A DNA stretch of 64,000 bases, taken from assembly GCF_900637305.1 (NCBI RefSeq), contig NZ_LR134365.1, positions 1,728,501-1,792,500 of the forward strand, read 5' to 3'. This document shows positions 40,398 to 49,264 of this stretch, piece by piece. Each line of letters begins with the position of its first letter. Within the stretch, counting starts at the first letter, position 1. The position numbers and the translations under genes were made by a program. Under the pieces are notes generated by a model, which was given only the letters and a program-made list of their open reading frames with translations, had not been told where the DNA came from and made no database searches. This DNA is from Cardiobacterium hominis. GTDB taxonomy: Bacteria; Pseudomonadota; Gammaproteobacteria; Cardiobacteriales; Cardiobacteriaceae.

Positions 40398-41327
40398 TCA
40401 GTGGTGGTGATGCTCGTGCGCGTCTTCCGCCTCGCAGGCACAGACGAGGCTGTCGCTGTGGCCATGCGCTTCGCTTTCGGTTTGGATGGTGCTGTGCTGG
40501 ATGCCGTGCTGCGCGAGTTCGTGCGCCAGTTTCTGCACGATGCGTTCAGCGTCGTGCACGCGCAGGTCGCCGGCGACGACGATGTGGCAGGAGAGCGCGT
40601 TGAGGCCGCTGGTAATCGTCCACAGGTGCAGGTCGTGTACGGCGATGACGCCGTCGGCAGCGCGCAGGGTGGTGAGGAGGCGCTCGTGGTCGATGTGCGT
40701 GGGCGCGCCTTCCATCAGGATGTGCAGCGCGCTTTTCAGCACGCCGACGCTGCTTTTGCCGATGAGTGCGGCGATAAGTAGGCTGACCAGCGGGTCGGCC
40801 CAGCGCCAGCCAAAGGCGAGCATTAGCAACGCGGCGAGGATGGCGCCGACCGAGCCGAGCAGGTCGCCCAAGACGTGCAGGTAGGCGCTTTTCATGTTGA
40901 GGTTGTGGTGGATGTCGCTGCCACGGTGCATCCACACGGCGATGAGGATGTTCACCGCAAGACCCGTCACGGCGACGGCAAGCATGCCGAGCGAGGCGAC
41001 TTCCGGCGGATGCAGCAGGCGGCCGATGGCTTCGATGACAATCCAGAGGACGATGGCGGCGAGCGTCAGCCCGTTCAGCGCGGCGGCGATGATTTCGCCA
41101 CGGCGGTAACCGAAGGTGTTTTTGAGCGTGGTCGGGCGGTCGCTCCAGTGAAAGGCGGCGAGCGAGAGGGCGAGGGCAATGGCGTCGGAAAGCATATGCC
41201 CGGCGTCGGAAAGGAGGGCGAGGCTGTTGGTCAGCAGGCCGCCGGCGATTTCGACCAGCATGAAGGCGGCGATGAGCAGCAAGGCGCGTTTGAGGACGGA
41301 TTTGTGATGGTGGTGTATGTGGGACAT
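40398..41327 (-). CDS. Cation diffusion facilitator (CzcD/ZitB-like)
   Basis: 309 residues. Six membrane segments with metal-site Asp/His pairs in segments 2 and 5: LLSDAGHMLSDAIAL and LHVLGDLLGSV. A cytosolic C-terminal domain contains HDLHLWTI and ends in a His-rich tail (EAHGHSDSL ... HEHHHH), and the N-terminus is MSHIHHHHK. Expected role is zinc or related divalent cation export in exchange for protons. ATG 41327 is chosen at the His-rich start. Confidence 0.93.
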   Translation of the reverse strand: MSHIHHHHKSVLKRALLLIAAFMLVEIAGGLLTNSLALLSDAGHMLSDAIALALSLAAFHWSDRPTTLKNTFGYRRGEIIAAALNGLTLAAIVLWIVIEAIGRLLHPPEVASLGMLAVAVTGLAVNILIAVWMHRGSDIHHNLNMKSAYLHVLGDLLGSVGAILAALLMLAFGWRWADPLVSLLIAALIGKSSVGVLKSALHILMEGAPTHIDHERLLTTLRAADGVIAVHDLHLWTITSGLNALSCHIVVAGDLRVHDAERIVQKLAHELAQHGIQHSTIQTESEAHGHSDSLVCACEAEDAHEHHHH

Positions 41328-41452
41328 GGGGCGCTCCGGTGGGTTGGGGCGATTGTAGCGGATTGCCGCGCGGGCGCCGTTATGGGGTACGAGTGCACCG
41401 GAGGGCATCGCTTATACTGCCGCCTCCCCCAACCACCACTAAGGAGCTATCC

Positions 41453-42502
41453 ATGAGCCAAACCGTCCGCGCCTACGCCGCCGCATCTGCCACCAGCCCG
41501 CTTGCGCCGTTTACTTTCCAGTACCGTGACCCGCGCGCCGATGACGTCGTCATTGACATTCTCTACACCGGCGTCTGTCACAGCGACCTACACACCGCCC
41601 GCAACGACTGGGGCGGCACGATTTATCCCGTCGTCCCCGGCCATGAAATTGTCGGCCGCGTGCGCAGCGTCGGCAGCGCCGTGCAGAAATTCCGCCCCGG
41701 CGACCTCGTCGGCGTCGGCTGCATGGTCGATAGTTGCCGCGAGTGCGCGCCCTGCCAGCATCATCTGGAGCAATACTGCGAGCGCGGCGCGACTTTTACC
41801 TATAACAGCCACGACCGCCACGATGGCCAGCCCACCTACGGCGGCTACGCGCAAAGCATCACCGTCAGCGAGGCTTTCGTCCTGAAAGTGCCGGAAAACC
41901 TCGACATCAAAGCCGTGCCACCACTGCTCTGCGCCGGCATCACCACCTGGTCGCCGCTGCGCCACTGGAACATCGGCGCGGGCAGCCGCGTTGGCGTGGT
42001 TGGCCTCGGCGGCCTCGGCCACATGGCGATCAAACTGGCGCACGCGCTTGGCGCGGAAGTCGCGCTCTTTACCCGCTCGCTGCACAAGGCCGACGACGCG
42101 CGCCGCCTCGGTGCCGACCGCATCATCCACTCCGGCGATAGCGCACAGATGCAGGCCGCCGCCAACCAGTTCGACCTCATCATTGACACCGTACCTTACA
42201 CGCACGACGCCAATCCCTACCTGCCGACGCTGAAGCTGGACGGCACGCTGGTCTTCGTCGGCCTGATCGGGCAAACCGAAACGGCGCTCAACACCGTGCC
42301 GCTCGTCATGCAACGCCGCACCGTCGCCGGTTCGCTCATCGGCGGCATCGCGGAAACACAAGAAATGCTGGATTTCTGCGGCAAACACAACATCACCGCC
42401 GACGTTGAACTCATCAACATGGCAGACATCAACGCCGCCTACGAACGCATGCTGAAAAGCGACGTCAAATACCGCTTCGTCATCGACATGGCGACGCTGT
42501 AA
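41453..42502 (+). CDS. Zinc-dependent NAD(P) alcohol dehydrogenase (YahK-like)
   Basis: 349 residues of the medium-chain family. Catalytic zinc: Cys in GVCHSDLH and GHE in VPGHEIVGRV. Structural zinc: the four-Cys loop CMVDSCRECAPCQHHLEQYC. Rossmann motif GVGLGGLGHMAIK. The WSPLRHWNIGAG context is typical of the cinnamyl-alcohol-dehydrogenase/YahK subgroup, which reduces a range of aldehydes with NADPH. AAGGAGC lies upstream of ATG 41453. Confidence 0.92.
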   Translation: MSQTVRAYAAASATSPLAPFTFQYRDPRADDVVIDILYTGVCHSDLHTARNDWGGTIYPVVPGHEIVGRVRSVGSAVQKFRPGDLVGVGCMVDSCRECAPCQHHLEQYCERGATFTYNSHDRHDGQPTYGGYAQSITVSEAFVLKVPENLDIKAVPPLLCAGITTWSPLRHWNIGAGSRVGVVGLGGLGHMAIKLAHALGAEVALFTRSLHKADDARRLGADRIIHSGDSAQMQAAANQFDLIIDTVPYTHDANPYLPTLKLDGTLVFVGLIGQTETALNTVPLVMQRRTVAGSLIGGIAETQEMLDFCGKHNITADVELINMADINAAYERMLKSDVKYRFVIDMATL

Positions 42503-42522
42503 AACCCGCCGATATGCACCCT

Positions 42523-42757
42523 CTCCCGGTGGGGGAGGGTAGAAAACCGGGGTGGGGGCAGCAAACAACCCGCCGCGCGACAAAACGCTCTCATCCATTT
42601 ACATACACGATAGTCGCTACCCTGTATGTATATTTGCCGAGAATTTCGTTTGGGGCGTGTTGCTACGCGATGCTTATCCCTGCCCTCACCTCACTCGCTG
42701 AATCGCAAACAGCCCCTAGCTTCGACAAAGAGAGACATCATAGAACATGCGAGCGCT
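42523..42757. other. Gene-free stretch with repeat B fragment
   Basis: Starts with a CCCTCTCCC / GGGGGAGGG hairpin (42529-42550), includes CATTTACATACACG (also at 10721) and ends near 42701 with GAATCGCAAACAGCCCCT, the outer edge of repeat B. No coding sequence is supported. Confidence 0.5.
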
Positions 42758-43183
42758 TCAACGCGCTGCGGGTTGCGCGAACCCAAGCACGTATCCGTTG
42801 AGATCCTTAACGTAGAACTCCTTCATGCCGTAGAAGGTATCGTGCAAGTCGCGTACAACTTCACATTGCGTCTTCAGTCGAGCAGCGAGCGTTTCCAAAT
42901 CGTCGACCTCGAAATACAGCACGGCACTGCTGCTGATGTCGGCGGAATCCGCAAAGGCGGGGATGTTCTCGCGCAGGCTCTTTTGCTCCTGCAACATAAG
43001 CTCGATATCGCCGTTCTTGATCAGTGCGTAGACCAGAACCTTGTTGCGATCATGCTGGAAGAGAACTTCCTCGGCCCCCATCGGAACACTCATCACATGC
43101 TGGAAGCCCAGCACGTCGGCATAGAATTCGATGGCCTTGTTGACGTCCGCAACCATCATGTTACACCACAGTTTTTTCAGCAT
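42758..43183 (-). CDS. VOC-family (glyoxalase/bleomycin-resistance fold) protein
   Basis: 141 residues. One vicinal-oxygen-chelate unit: VADVNKAIEFYADVLGFQ at the first beta-alpha, then a second half VLYFEVDDLETLAARL and FYVKDLNGYVLGFAQ with the metal-ligand-type Asp/Glu region. The substrate cannot be told. AGGAGC lies before the ATG. The upstream region at 43205 onward has neisserial features. Confidence 0.85.
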   Translation of the reverse strand: MLKKLWCNMMVADVNKAIEFYADVLGFQHVMSVPMGAEEVLFQHDRNKVLVYALIKNGDIELMLQEQKSLRENIPAFADSADISSSAVLYFEVDDLETLAARLKTQCEVVRDLHDTFYGMKEFYVKDLNGYVLGFAQPAAR

Positions 43184-43358
43184 AATTTGCTCCTTTTCTG
43201 AACATTGAAAGAAATGCGCCGTCAGGCGCGCGATTGGAATCAGGAACGAATATACGGTTCGGGCAAGCGCTCAGCACCGATTCGCCCGACTGAAACTTTC
43301 GGTATTCGGATGCCAGATTCAATAATCCGACCTACAGCTTGCTCTTTTAGACTGCATT

Positions 43359-43709
43359 TTATTCTGCTGCTTTTTGCGCCAATCGTAAGTAATCCGTCAA
43401 ATGCTTATTTTCTATATCTTCAAGCGTATGTAATTTCAAATGACGACGGCCTTTACCTTTGCCTTCCAATAAACCGTGCGGGTCTGCCATCTCGGCACCA
43501 TGACCAAATTCCACAGTTACATGGTGCTTATAAACAAAAATGCCGCAAAACGGTTCGGGTGCAGCAAACAAAATACCGCCATATTTCACTTCTTCGCCTA
43601 CTGTATCTGCCAGTTGCCCTATTTTCGTGCGCACACTATTGGCGATTTCATACAAGGCAGGATTACTAATTTGCCAATCATTCAGCAGATTTTTTACTTT
43701 TGGGTTCAT
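43359..43709 (-). CDS. DUF1801 domain protein
   Basis: 116 residues with the DUF1801 pattern: an N-terminal helix, then EEVKYGGILFAAPEPFCGIFVYKHHVTVEFGHGAEM and a Gly/Lys/Arg-rich loop before RHLKLHTLEDI. The fold is related to the YdhG/frataxin-like group. Function unknown. Low GC compared with neighbours and a neisserial uptake sequence and inverted repeat 20-100 bases upstream suggest import from a Neisseria relative. Confidence 0.8.
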   Translation of the reverse strand: MNPKVKNLLNDWQISNPALYEIANSVRTKIGQLADTVGEEVKYGGILFAAPEPFCGIFVYKHHVTVEFGHGAEMADPHGLLEGKGKGRRHLKLHTLEDIENKHLTDYLRLAQKAAE

Positions 43710-43730
43710 GGTCTCCTCCTAATTTGAGCT

Positions 43731-43802
43731 TGTAGGTTGGACATTGATGTCCGACAAAGCATTCTAAACCGTTATCGTCGGGCATCAATGCCCGACCTAC
43801 GC
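43731..43802. repeat. Inverted repeat of neisserial type (GTCGGGCATCAATGCCCGAC)
   Basis: GTAGGTTGGACATTGATGTCCGAC and, after about 23 bases, GTCGGGCATCAATGCCCGACCTAC. The arms pair as a long stem, and each arm also contains its own small palindrome (GGACATTGATGTCC and GGGCATCAATGCCC). I associate this element with neisserial intergenic regions. Confidence 0.75.
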
Positions 43803-43806
43803 TTTT

Positions 43807-43818
43807 TTCAGACGGCCT
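43807..43818 (-). other. DNA uptake sequence, exact 12-mer AGGCCGTCTGAA
   Basis: TTCAGACGGCCT on the + strand is the complement of AGGCCGTCTGAA, the AG dialect of the neisserial DNA uptake sequence. It lies at the end of the segment with the DUF1801 gene. A nine-of-ten match to the core (ACCGTCTGAA, complement) is at 44275-44284. Confidence 0.8.
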
Positions 43819-43952
43819 TTATCTTAACTCGGCCATCATCCGCGGCGATTATGTCGCGCCGGGCAAAACACCTTGAACCGCCGCCGGGCTAAACAAACCC
43901 GTGCGCACCGCCTACACTGCGCGCCCCAACCCACAAACCCCAAGGAACCCCC

Positions 43953-44165
43953 ATGGAAAACATCGCCAACAAAACCGTCATCATCACCGGCGCCTCCTCC
44001 GGCCTCGGTGCCGAAACCGCACGCCACCTTGTGCAAAACGGCGCGCACGTCATCCTCGGCGCGCGCCGCCTCGACCGCCTGCAGCAGCTCGCCGACGAAC
44101 TCGGCATCAGTTCAGTCACGACCACTGCGTACAAACCGACGTCGCCGCCAGCTGCAGTGCTGTGA
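43953..44165 (+). pseudogene. Truncated short-chain dehydrogenase
   Basis: Starts MENIANKTVIITGASSGLGAETARHL, the Rossmann entry of SDR enzymes, and proceeds to about residue 54 (QLADELGIS). The expected next strand (HCVQTDVA) is found only in another frame at about 44120-44150, and nothing of the YxxxK catalytic part follows. The gene is therefore both frameshifted and cut off near 44165. Confidence 0.75.
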
Positions 44166-44198
44166 ATTCCCCGCTTTATTTCTGCAATTATCTGTGAC

Positions 44199-44204
44199 TA
44201 TAAT
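44199..44204 (+). promoter_or_regulatory. Likely -10 box of the phn operon
   Basis: A perfect TATAAT lies about 150 bases before phnD. No convincing -35 hexamer at the right distance, so weak or activator-dependent. Confidence 0.4.
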
Positions 44205-44355
44205 GTGCATATGGCGTTGGAATATGTTAATTTGCCGCTGGTGAATGCTCATGTTTCGACGCTACCGTTTGTTTTTCAGACGGTTATCCCCTTGCAGGAA
44301 TCAACAGCTTTTTTGTCCTGAAGGTTTGCCTATCCCCAAAATAAAAATGGAGCAC

Positions 44356-45375
44356 ATGATGCAATCTCATGCCAAGCAAAGTGTTATGCCGATTTTCCGT
44401 CTCAGCCTGTTAGCGACTGCAGGGCTGGCTTTTTCCAGCGCCGCGCTGGCAGAAGAAGACGCCTGTCCGCACCGTGGCGATCTCGATGCGATTTATTGCG
44501 ATGCCGACAAGGATATGGTCGCCGACCCGCCATCTGATCCGAAGAAATTCCGCGATCCGAAGACGCTGATTTTTGCTTTCACGCCGGTGGAGGATCCGAC
44601 CGTTTATGAAAAGCTCTTCCAGCCGTTCATGGGTCATTTGTCGCAATGTGTGGGACGCAAGACGGTGTTCTTCGCCGTACAGTCAAACTCGGCAGAAATT
44701 GAGGCGATGCGTTCTGGTCGCCTGCACATCGCCGCGTTTTCCACGGGCCCGACCAATTTCGCGGTCAATATCGCCGGTGCCGTGCCGTTTGCCATCCGTG
44801 GCACGGAAAATGGCCCGGAAGGCGCCGCCATCAAGATGATTGTGCGCAAAGACAGCCCCTATAAAGCGCTGGCTGATCTGAAAGGCAAGCGCATCGCGCA
44901 CACTTCGCCTTCTTCCAACACTGGCAACCTTGCGCCGCGCGCCCTGTTTTCAGAGCTCGGCCTCACGCCGGACAAGGATTACAAGGTGGTCTATTCCGGC
45001 AAACACGACCAGTCCATTCTCGGCGTGAAATCCGGCGACTATGACGCTGCCCCGGTCGCGAGCGACGTGCTGCAACACATGACGGAACGCGGCGTGGTCG
45101 GTGCTGATGATTTCAATGTCCTCTACACCAGCGAGCTTTTCCCGACCGATGCCTATGCTTATGCGCACGATCTGGATCCGAAACTGGTGGAAAAAATCAA
45201 AGAGTGTTTCTTTGAGTACCGCATTCCGCCGGAAATGGCGAAAGGCTTGGGCGGCGATCGCTTCCTCCCCGCCAATTATCAGAAAGACTGGGAATTGGTG
45301 CGCAAGGTTGCCATTGCCGCCGGGCAGAGCCTGAGCCGCAGCGGCTATGAAGCCGAAAACGCCAAGAAGAAATAA
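44356..45375 (+). CDS. phnD: Phosphonate/phosphite ABC transporter substrate-binding protein
   Basis: 339 residues. Signal peptide ending SSAALA, then FAFTPVEDPTVYEKLFQPF (the start of PhnD-type proteins), GRLHIAAFSTGPTNFAVN, the ligand loop AHTSPSSNTGNLAPRALF and GDYDAAPVASDVL. It belongs to the PF12974 group that binds phosphonates or phosphite. Starts at 44347, 44356 or 44359 are possible; GGAG at 44349-44352 favours the last two. It is the first gene of a phnD-C-E-E operon. Confidence 0.9.
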   Translation: MMQSHAKQSVMPIFRLSLLATAGLAFSSAALAEEDACPHRGDLDAIYCDADKDMVADPPSDPKKFRDPKTLIFAFTPVEDPTVYEKLFQPFMGHLSQCVGRKTVFFAVQSNSAEIEAMRSGRLHIAAFSTGPTNFAVNIAGAVPFAIRGTENGPEGAAIKMIVRKDSPYKALADLKGKRIAHTSPSSNTGNLAPRALFSELGLTPDKDYKVVYSGKHDQSILGVKSGDYDAAPVASDVLQHMTERGVVGADDFNVLYTSELFPTDAYAYAHDLDPKLVEKIKECFFEYRIPPEMAKGLGGDRFLPANYQKDWELVRKVAIAAGQSLSRSGYEAENAKKK

Positions 45376-45414
45376 GCGATAAACGGACGGGATTATGAAT
45401 AAACGGGTAGAACT

Positions 45415-46173
45415 ATGAGCGCCGTGTTGCAAATCAGCGGCCTGACCAAGGCCTACAAGCCCGGTGCGCCGGTGCTGAAAGGCATCGACCTGACGTTTGC
45501 GGGCAGCGGCCTGACGGCGATTATCGGCCCTTCCGGGACGGGGAAATCGACGCTGATCCGCATCATCAACCGCCTGATCGAACCCAGCGACGGCTCGATC
45601 CTCTTCAAGGGGGAAGAGCTTTCCCATATAAGAGGGCGCGCGCTGCGCGAAGCACGGCGGCGCATCGGCATGGTCTTTCAGGAATATAACCTCGTTGAAC
45701 GCCTGTCCGTCATGGAAAACCTGCTCACCGGCCGCTTGGGCTATGTATCGCCGCTCAACGCCTGGCTGCGCCGCTTCCCCGCTGAAGATATTGCCTACGC
45801 TTACCGCCTGCTCGACATTGTCGGGCTGGCGGCTTTTGCCAATCAGCGCGCCGACAGTCTCTCCGGCGGGCAACGGCAGCGCGTCGGCATTGCCCGCGCC
45901 CTGATGCAGCGTCCGGAAATCCTGCTCGCCGACGAGCCGACTTCCTCGCTTGACCCGAAAACTTCGGTGGAAATCATGGAGTTGCTCAAATCGCAGGGCA
46001 TTGATAACCAGATTCCGGTGCTGGTCAATATTCACGATGTCAATTTGGCGCGCCGCTACGCCGACCGCATCGTCGGCATGACGGGCGGTAAAGTTGTCTT
46101 CGACGGCCCTCCCGCCGACCTGACCGATGCCGACCTGAACACGATTTACGGCGGCAAGGACTGGTTGCAATGA
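45415..46173 (+). CDS. phnC: Phosphonate ABC transporter ATP-binding protein
   Basis: 252 residues. Walker [10 protein letters not shown], signature [17 protein letters not shown], Walker [14 protein letters not shown], and the PhnC-type [19 protein letters not shown] at the switch. It follows phnD by about 40 bases and overlaps the first phnE by four bases. Confidence 0.93.
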   Translation: MSAVLQISGLTKAYKPGAPVLKGIDLTFAGSGLTAIIGPSGTGKSTLIRIINRLIEPSDGSILFKGEELSHIRGRALREARRRIGMVFQEYNLVERLSVMENLLTGRLGYVSPLNAWLRRFPAEDIAYAYRLLDIVGLAAFANQRADSLSGGQRQRVGIARALMQRPEILLADEPTSSLDPKTSVEIMELLKSQGIDNQIPVLVNIHDVNLARRYADRIVGMTGGKVVFDGPPADLTDADLNTIYGGKDWLQ

Positions 46174-46982
46174 ACGCGCCAGCCAAACCCACATACGCGC
46201 CACCGCCTGCCGACGTTCGCCCCTTCCACACCTCCTGGGGCGCGCGCCTGCTCGCGCTGGCACTCGTCATTTATGCCTTCTACGCGCTGGGGCAGCTCGA
46301 TTTCTCTGCCGAACGCTTTATTAAGGGTATCGACAATGGTGGCCGCTTCCTCGCGCGCATGTTCCCGCCCAACTTCAAAGACTGGCAGCAACTGCTCACC
46401 GGTCTGGTGGAAAGCCTGCAAATCGCGGTGCTGGCGACCTTCTTCGGCGTGCTGCTTTCCCTGCCTATCGCCATCCTCGGCGCGCGCAACCTGATGCCCG
46501 CCTGGGCGACCTGGCCGGCGCGTTTCGTCGTTACCTTCTGCCGCGCCTTCAACCCGGTCATCGTCGCCATCATCTTCATCAAGGCGGTCGGCTTCGGCCC
46601 GCTCGCCGGTATCCTTGCGCTGATCGTTGCCTCCATCGGCTTCGTCGGCAAACTATTCATGGAAACCATCGAAGAAATTTCGATGAAGCAGATTGAGGCC
46701 GTGCGCGCGACCGGCGCCCCCTTCATCTCCGTCGTCACCTATGGCGTGCTGCCGCAAGTGATGGCGCGCCTCGTCGGCTTCTGTACCTACCAGCTCGACG
46801 CCAACCTGCGCAACTCGACGATGGTCGGCATCGTCGGCGCCGGCGGTATCGGCGGCACCCTCTTCGCCGCCTTCCAGCGCTTCGAATACGATTTTGTCCT
46901 CGCCATATTGCTTACCATCATCGCGGTCGTCCTCCTCGGCGAACTGGCCGCCAACGCGGTAAAACGGATCTTCAATGTCTGA
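46170..46982 (+). CDS. phnE: Phosphonate ABC transporter permease, first
   Basis: 270 residues with about six membrane segments. The EAA loop reads [21 protein letters not shown] and is followed by the PhnE-type [23 protein letters not shown] overlap with phnC. It forms a heterodimer with the next gene. Confidence 0.92.
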   Translation: MNAPAKPTYAPPPADVRPFHTSWGARLLALALVIYAFYALGQLDFSAERFIKGIDNGGRFLARMFPPNFKDWQQLLTGLVESLQIAVLATFFGVLLSLPIAILGARNLMPAWATWPARFVVTFCRAFNPVIVAIIFIKAVGFGPLAGILALIVASIGFVGKLFMETIEEISMKQIEAVRATGAPFISVVTYGVLPQVMARLVGFCTYQLDANLRNSTMVGIVGAGGIGGTLFAAFQRFEYDFVLAILLTIIAVVLLGELAANAVKRIFNV

Positions 46983-47796
46983 AATGAACACCCCCAACCC
47001 CGCGCTTGCCGAACGCCTGTGGCAGCGGCACACCCTCGGGCAAAAACTCGCCCGCACCGCCTTCTGGCTGGGCATCGGCATCGCTGTGCTGCTGTCTTTG
47101 CGTAACATCAACGTCATCTGGGAATTTCTCTGGGACGCGCCGGAACAAATGCTCGACATGGTGCGGCGCATGTTCCCACCGGATTACGCCTACTACCGCG
47201 TCGCGGTGCATACGGCGCTGATGGAAACCTTCCACATCGCTACACTGGGCACCATCTTCGCCCTCGTCGCCGCCCTGCCGCTCTCCATCCTGGCCGCGCA
47301 CAACCTCACGCCCAACCGGGGGCTGAATTTCCTTGCCAAGACGCTGCTCGTCGCCAGCCGTTCCGTGAACTCGCTCGTCTGGGCGCTGCTCTTTATCGCT
47401 GTCTTCGGCCCCGGCCCGCTGGCGGGTACTGCCGCTATCGCCTGCCGCTCCGTCGGTTTTGTCGGCAAACTGCTCGGTGAAGCGCTGGAAGAAGTGCCAC
47501 GCGGCGCCATCGAAGCGCTGAAAGCAGCGGGCGCGACCCAAAGCAGCCAAATCCTTTACGGCTACTGGCCCGCCGTCAAACCCGCCTTCTGGTCAATCAT
47601 GCTGCTGCGCTGGGACATCAACGTGCGCGAATCCTCGGTGCTCGGCCTGGTCGGCGCGGGCGGTATCGGCATGATCATGAACTCGGCCATCGACCTCTTC
47701 GAGTGGGACCGCGTTGCCGTCATCCTGCTGACCATCTTCGCCGTCGTCGTCATCGCCGAAATCGTCATCACCTACTTCCGCCGCCGCTTGCTCTAA
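46975..47796 (+). CDS. phnE: Phosphonate ABC transporter permease, second
   Basis: 273 residues, similar topology, EAA loop EALKAAGATQSSQILYGYWPA and RESSVLGLVGAGGIGMIMN. It overlaps the first permease by eight bases. No C-P lyase (phnGHIJKL), phnX or ptxD gene follows, so the fate of the imported compound is not shown here. Confidence 0.92.
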   Translation: MSEMNTPNPALAERLWQRHTLGQKLARTAFWLGIGIAVLLSLRNINVIWEFLWDAPEQMLDMVRRMFPPDYAYYRVAVHTALMETFHIATLGTIFALVAALPLSILAAHNLTPNRGLNFLAKTLLVASRSVNSLVWALLFIAVFGPGPLAGTAAIACRSVGFVGKLLGEALEEVPRGAIEALKAAGATQSSQILYGYWPAVKPAFWSIMLLRWDINVRESSVLGLVGAGGIGMIMNSAIDLFEWDRVAVILLTIFAVVVIAEIVITYFRRRLL

Positions 47797-47854
47797 AGAG
47801 AAAACGCGCACGGGCTTGCCGCATCAATCCGGGAGACTTGCAATACAGCACGCT

Positions 47855-47977
47855 ATGAAAACCACCAGAAATGGTTTAGCAGATAAAATGCGCGCCTACA
47901 AAGCGGGGGGAGTTCGTACCGGAACAACGAAATTTTTGCGAGCTGTCGCCGCGGCAGATTACGAAACCTTGCCCTGA
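47855..47977 (+). CDS. Possible 40-residue small protein
   Basis: An ORF in the gap after the phn operon reads MKTTRNGLADKMRAYK ... TTKFLRAVAAADYETLP, basic and with a helical C-terminal half. It is followed 20 bases later by a good terminator (47996-48029), which suggests something upstream is transcribed. The nearest GGGAG is about 20 bases before the ATG, too far. Could be a gene remnant. No relative recognised. Confidence 0.25.
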   Translation: MKTTRNGLADKMRAYKAGGVRTGTTKFLRAVAAADYETLP

Positions 47978-47995
47978 ACCACTTTATCGCCAGAA

Positions 47996-48029
47996 AGCCG
48001 CCTGTATCGCAGGCGGCATCTCTTTTTTT
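47996..48029 (+). terminator. Terminator downstream of phn operon
   Basis: GCCGCCTG / CAGGCGGC stem with loop TATCG and a run of seven T after CATC. Confidence 0.85.
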
Positions 48030-48094
48030 ATCACGTCTCCATATCCAAAGATGACTATTATTTTAAAACCTGCAAGTGGCTCATCATTATCGCC

Positions 48095-49162
48095 TTGCTT
48101 TTACTTATCGTGGGCTTTGCTTACGTCCGCTTCAATCCTGTTTTGGGCGGCAAGCCTGATGCGGAAAGTCTGAAGCGGATTCAGGCATCGCCGCATTTCA
48201 ATGGCGAGATTTTTGAGAATCTGGAGCCGACTGAGATTGCTACCGACAGCGCGCGCAATAGCAATCTGGCGACATTCCTTGCCAGTTTTTTCTTCCCGCC
48301 CGCAGGCAAATTACCTGCTGAACCTTTGCCCAGTAAAAAACTGGCAATAGAAAAATTGCAAGATGGCGCGATTGCCTGGTTTGGGCATTCAACAGTATTG
48401 TTTCAGACTTCAGGTAAACGTTTTCTGCTGGACCCCGTTTTTTATCGCGCTTCCCCTTTGCCGTTTGGCGGTAATCCTTTTGCACAAAAACAGCCAACAT
48501 TACCTGCTGATTTTCCACCGCTGGATGCTGTGCTGATTTCTCATGACCATTATGACCACCTTGACTATCGCGCCATTCAGGAACTAAAAGATAAAACCGG
48601 ACATTTTTATGTGCCGCTGGGCGTCAAAGCGCATTTGCAACGTTGGGGCATTGCAGATGCCAAAATTACCGAAATGGATTGGTATGAAACGGCCGCATTG
48701 GGTGATGTCAATATAATGCTTGTACCCGCCCGCTATTTTAGCGGGCGCAATTTCAATAACCGCTTTACGACATTATGGGGCTCGTGGGTAGTGAAGTCGC
48801 CCGGTTTTTCCCTTTTCTTTAATGGTGACAGCGGTCATGACAAACATTTCGCCGAAATCGGAGAGCGCTTCGGGCCTTTCGACGTCGTATTGATGGAAAA
48901 TGGCGCTTACAATTCCAGTTGGGCGCAAATTCATATGCAATCGGAGCAATCGGTTCAAGCAGCGCTGGATGTGCGCGCCCGCATGGTATTACCCATTCAT
49001 TGGGCGAAATATGATTTGGCATTACATGAATGGCGCGAACCGATTGAGCGCTTTATGGCGGCTGCCAAAAATAAACCCTTGCAGGTTGCCACCCCGCACC
49101 TCGGCGAAGTTTTTGATTATCGCGCGCCGCCGCAACGGGATTGGTGGAAAACGGCAAAATAG
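48095..49162 (+). CDS. MBL-fold metallohydrolase (NAPE-PLD/UlaG-like), 5' end uncertain
   Basis: About 355 residues. Metallo-beta-lactamase fold with ISHDHYDHLDYR (HxHxDH), a later FFNGDSGHDKHF and LPIHWAKYDL. The class is that of membrane-anchored NAPE-PLD or UlaG-like hydrolases. The frame lacks a good start: TTG 48095 cuts through a membrane segment (CKWLIIIALLLLIVGFAYV). An ATG at 48051 reads MTIILK in another frame and would join this one if one A were added to the AAAA run at 48065-48068. Either a frameshift or a base-call error is likely. Confidence 0.8.
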   Translation: MLLLIVGFAYVRFNPVLGGKPDAESLKRIQASPHFNGEIFENLEPTEIATDSARNSNLATFLASFFFPPAGKLPAEPLPSKKLAIEKLQDGAIAWFGHSTVLFQTSGKRFLLDPVFYRASPLPFGGNPFAQKQPTLPADFPPLDAVLISHDHYDHLDYRAIQELKDKTGHFYVPLGVKAHLQRWGIADAKITEMDWYETAALGDVNIMLVPARYFSGRNFNNRFTTLWGSWVVKSPGFSLFFNGDSGHDKHFAEIGERFGPFDVVLMENGAYNSSWAQIHMQSEQSVQAALDVRARMVLPIHWAKYDLALHEWREPIERFMAAAKNKPLQVATPHLGEVFDYRAPPQRDWWKTAK

Positions 49163-49264
49163 CGGGATGAACATCCTGAAAAGCGGCACAATTTCTGCCG
49201 GATGCGGCTGGTTTTTCGCTTACAATGACGGGCAACGCCACTTTTTATCTAAGGAAACCCGCTT

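Noticed and set aside
43205..43358. tRNA or small RNA gene in the gap beside the DUF1801 gene
   Set aside because: No cloverleaf or T-loop consensus and no terminator; nothing supportable.
44211..44321. 36-codon leader ORF before phnD
   Set aside because: No ribosome site, no attenuator-like hairpins or runs of a regulated residue; probably just 5' leader.
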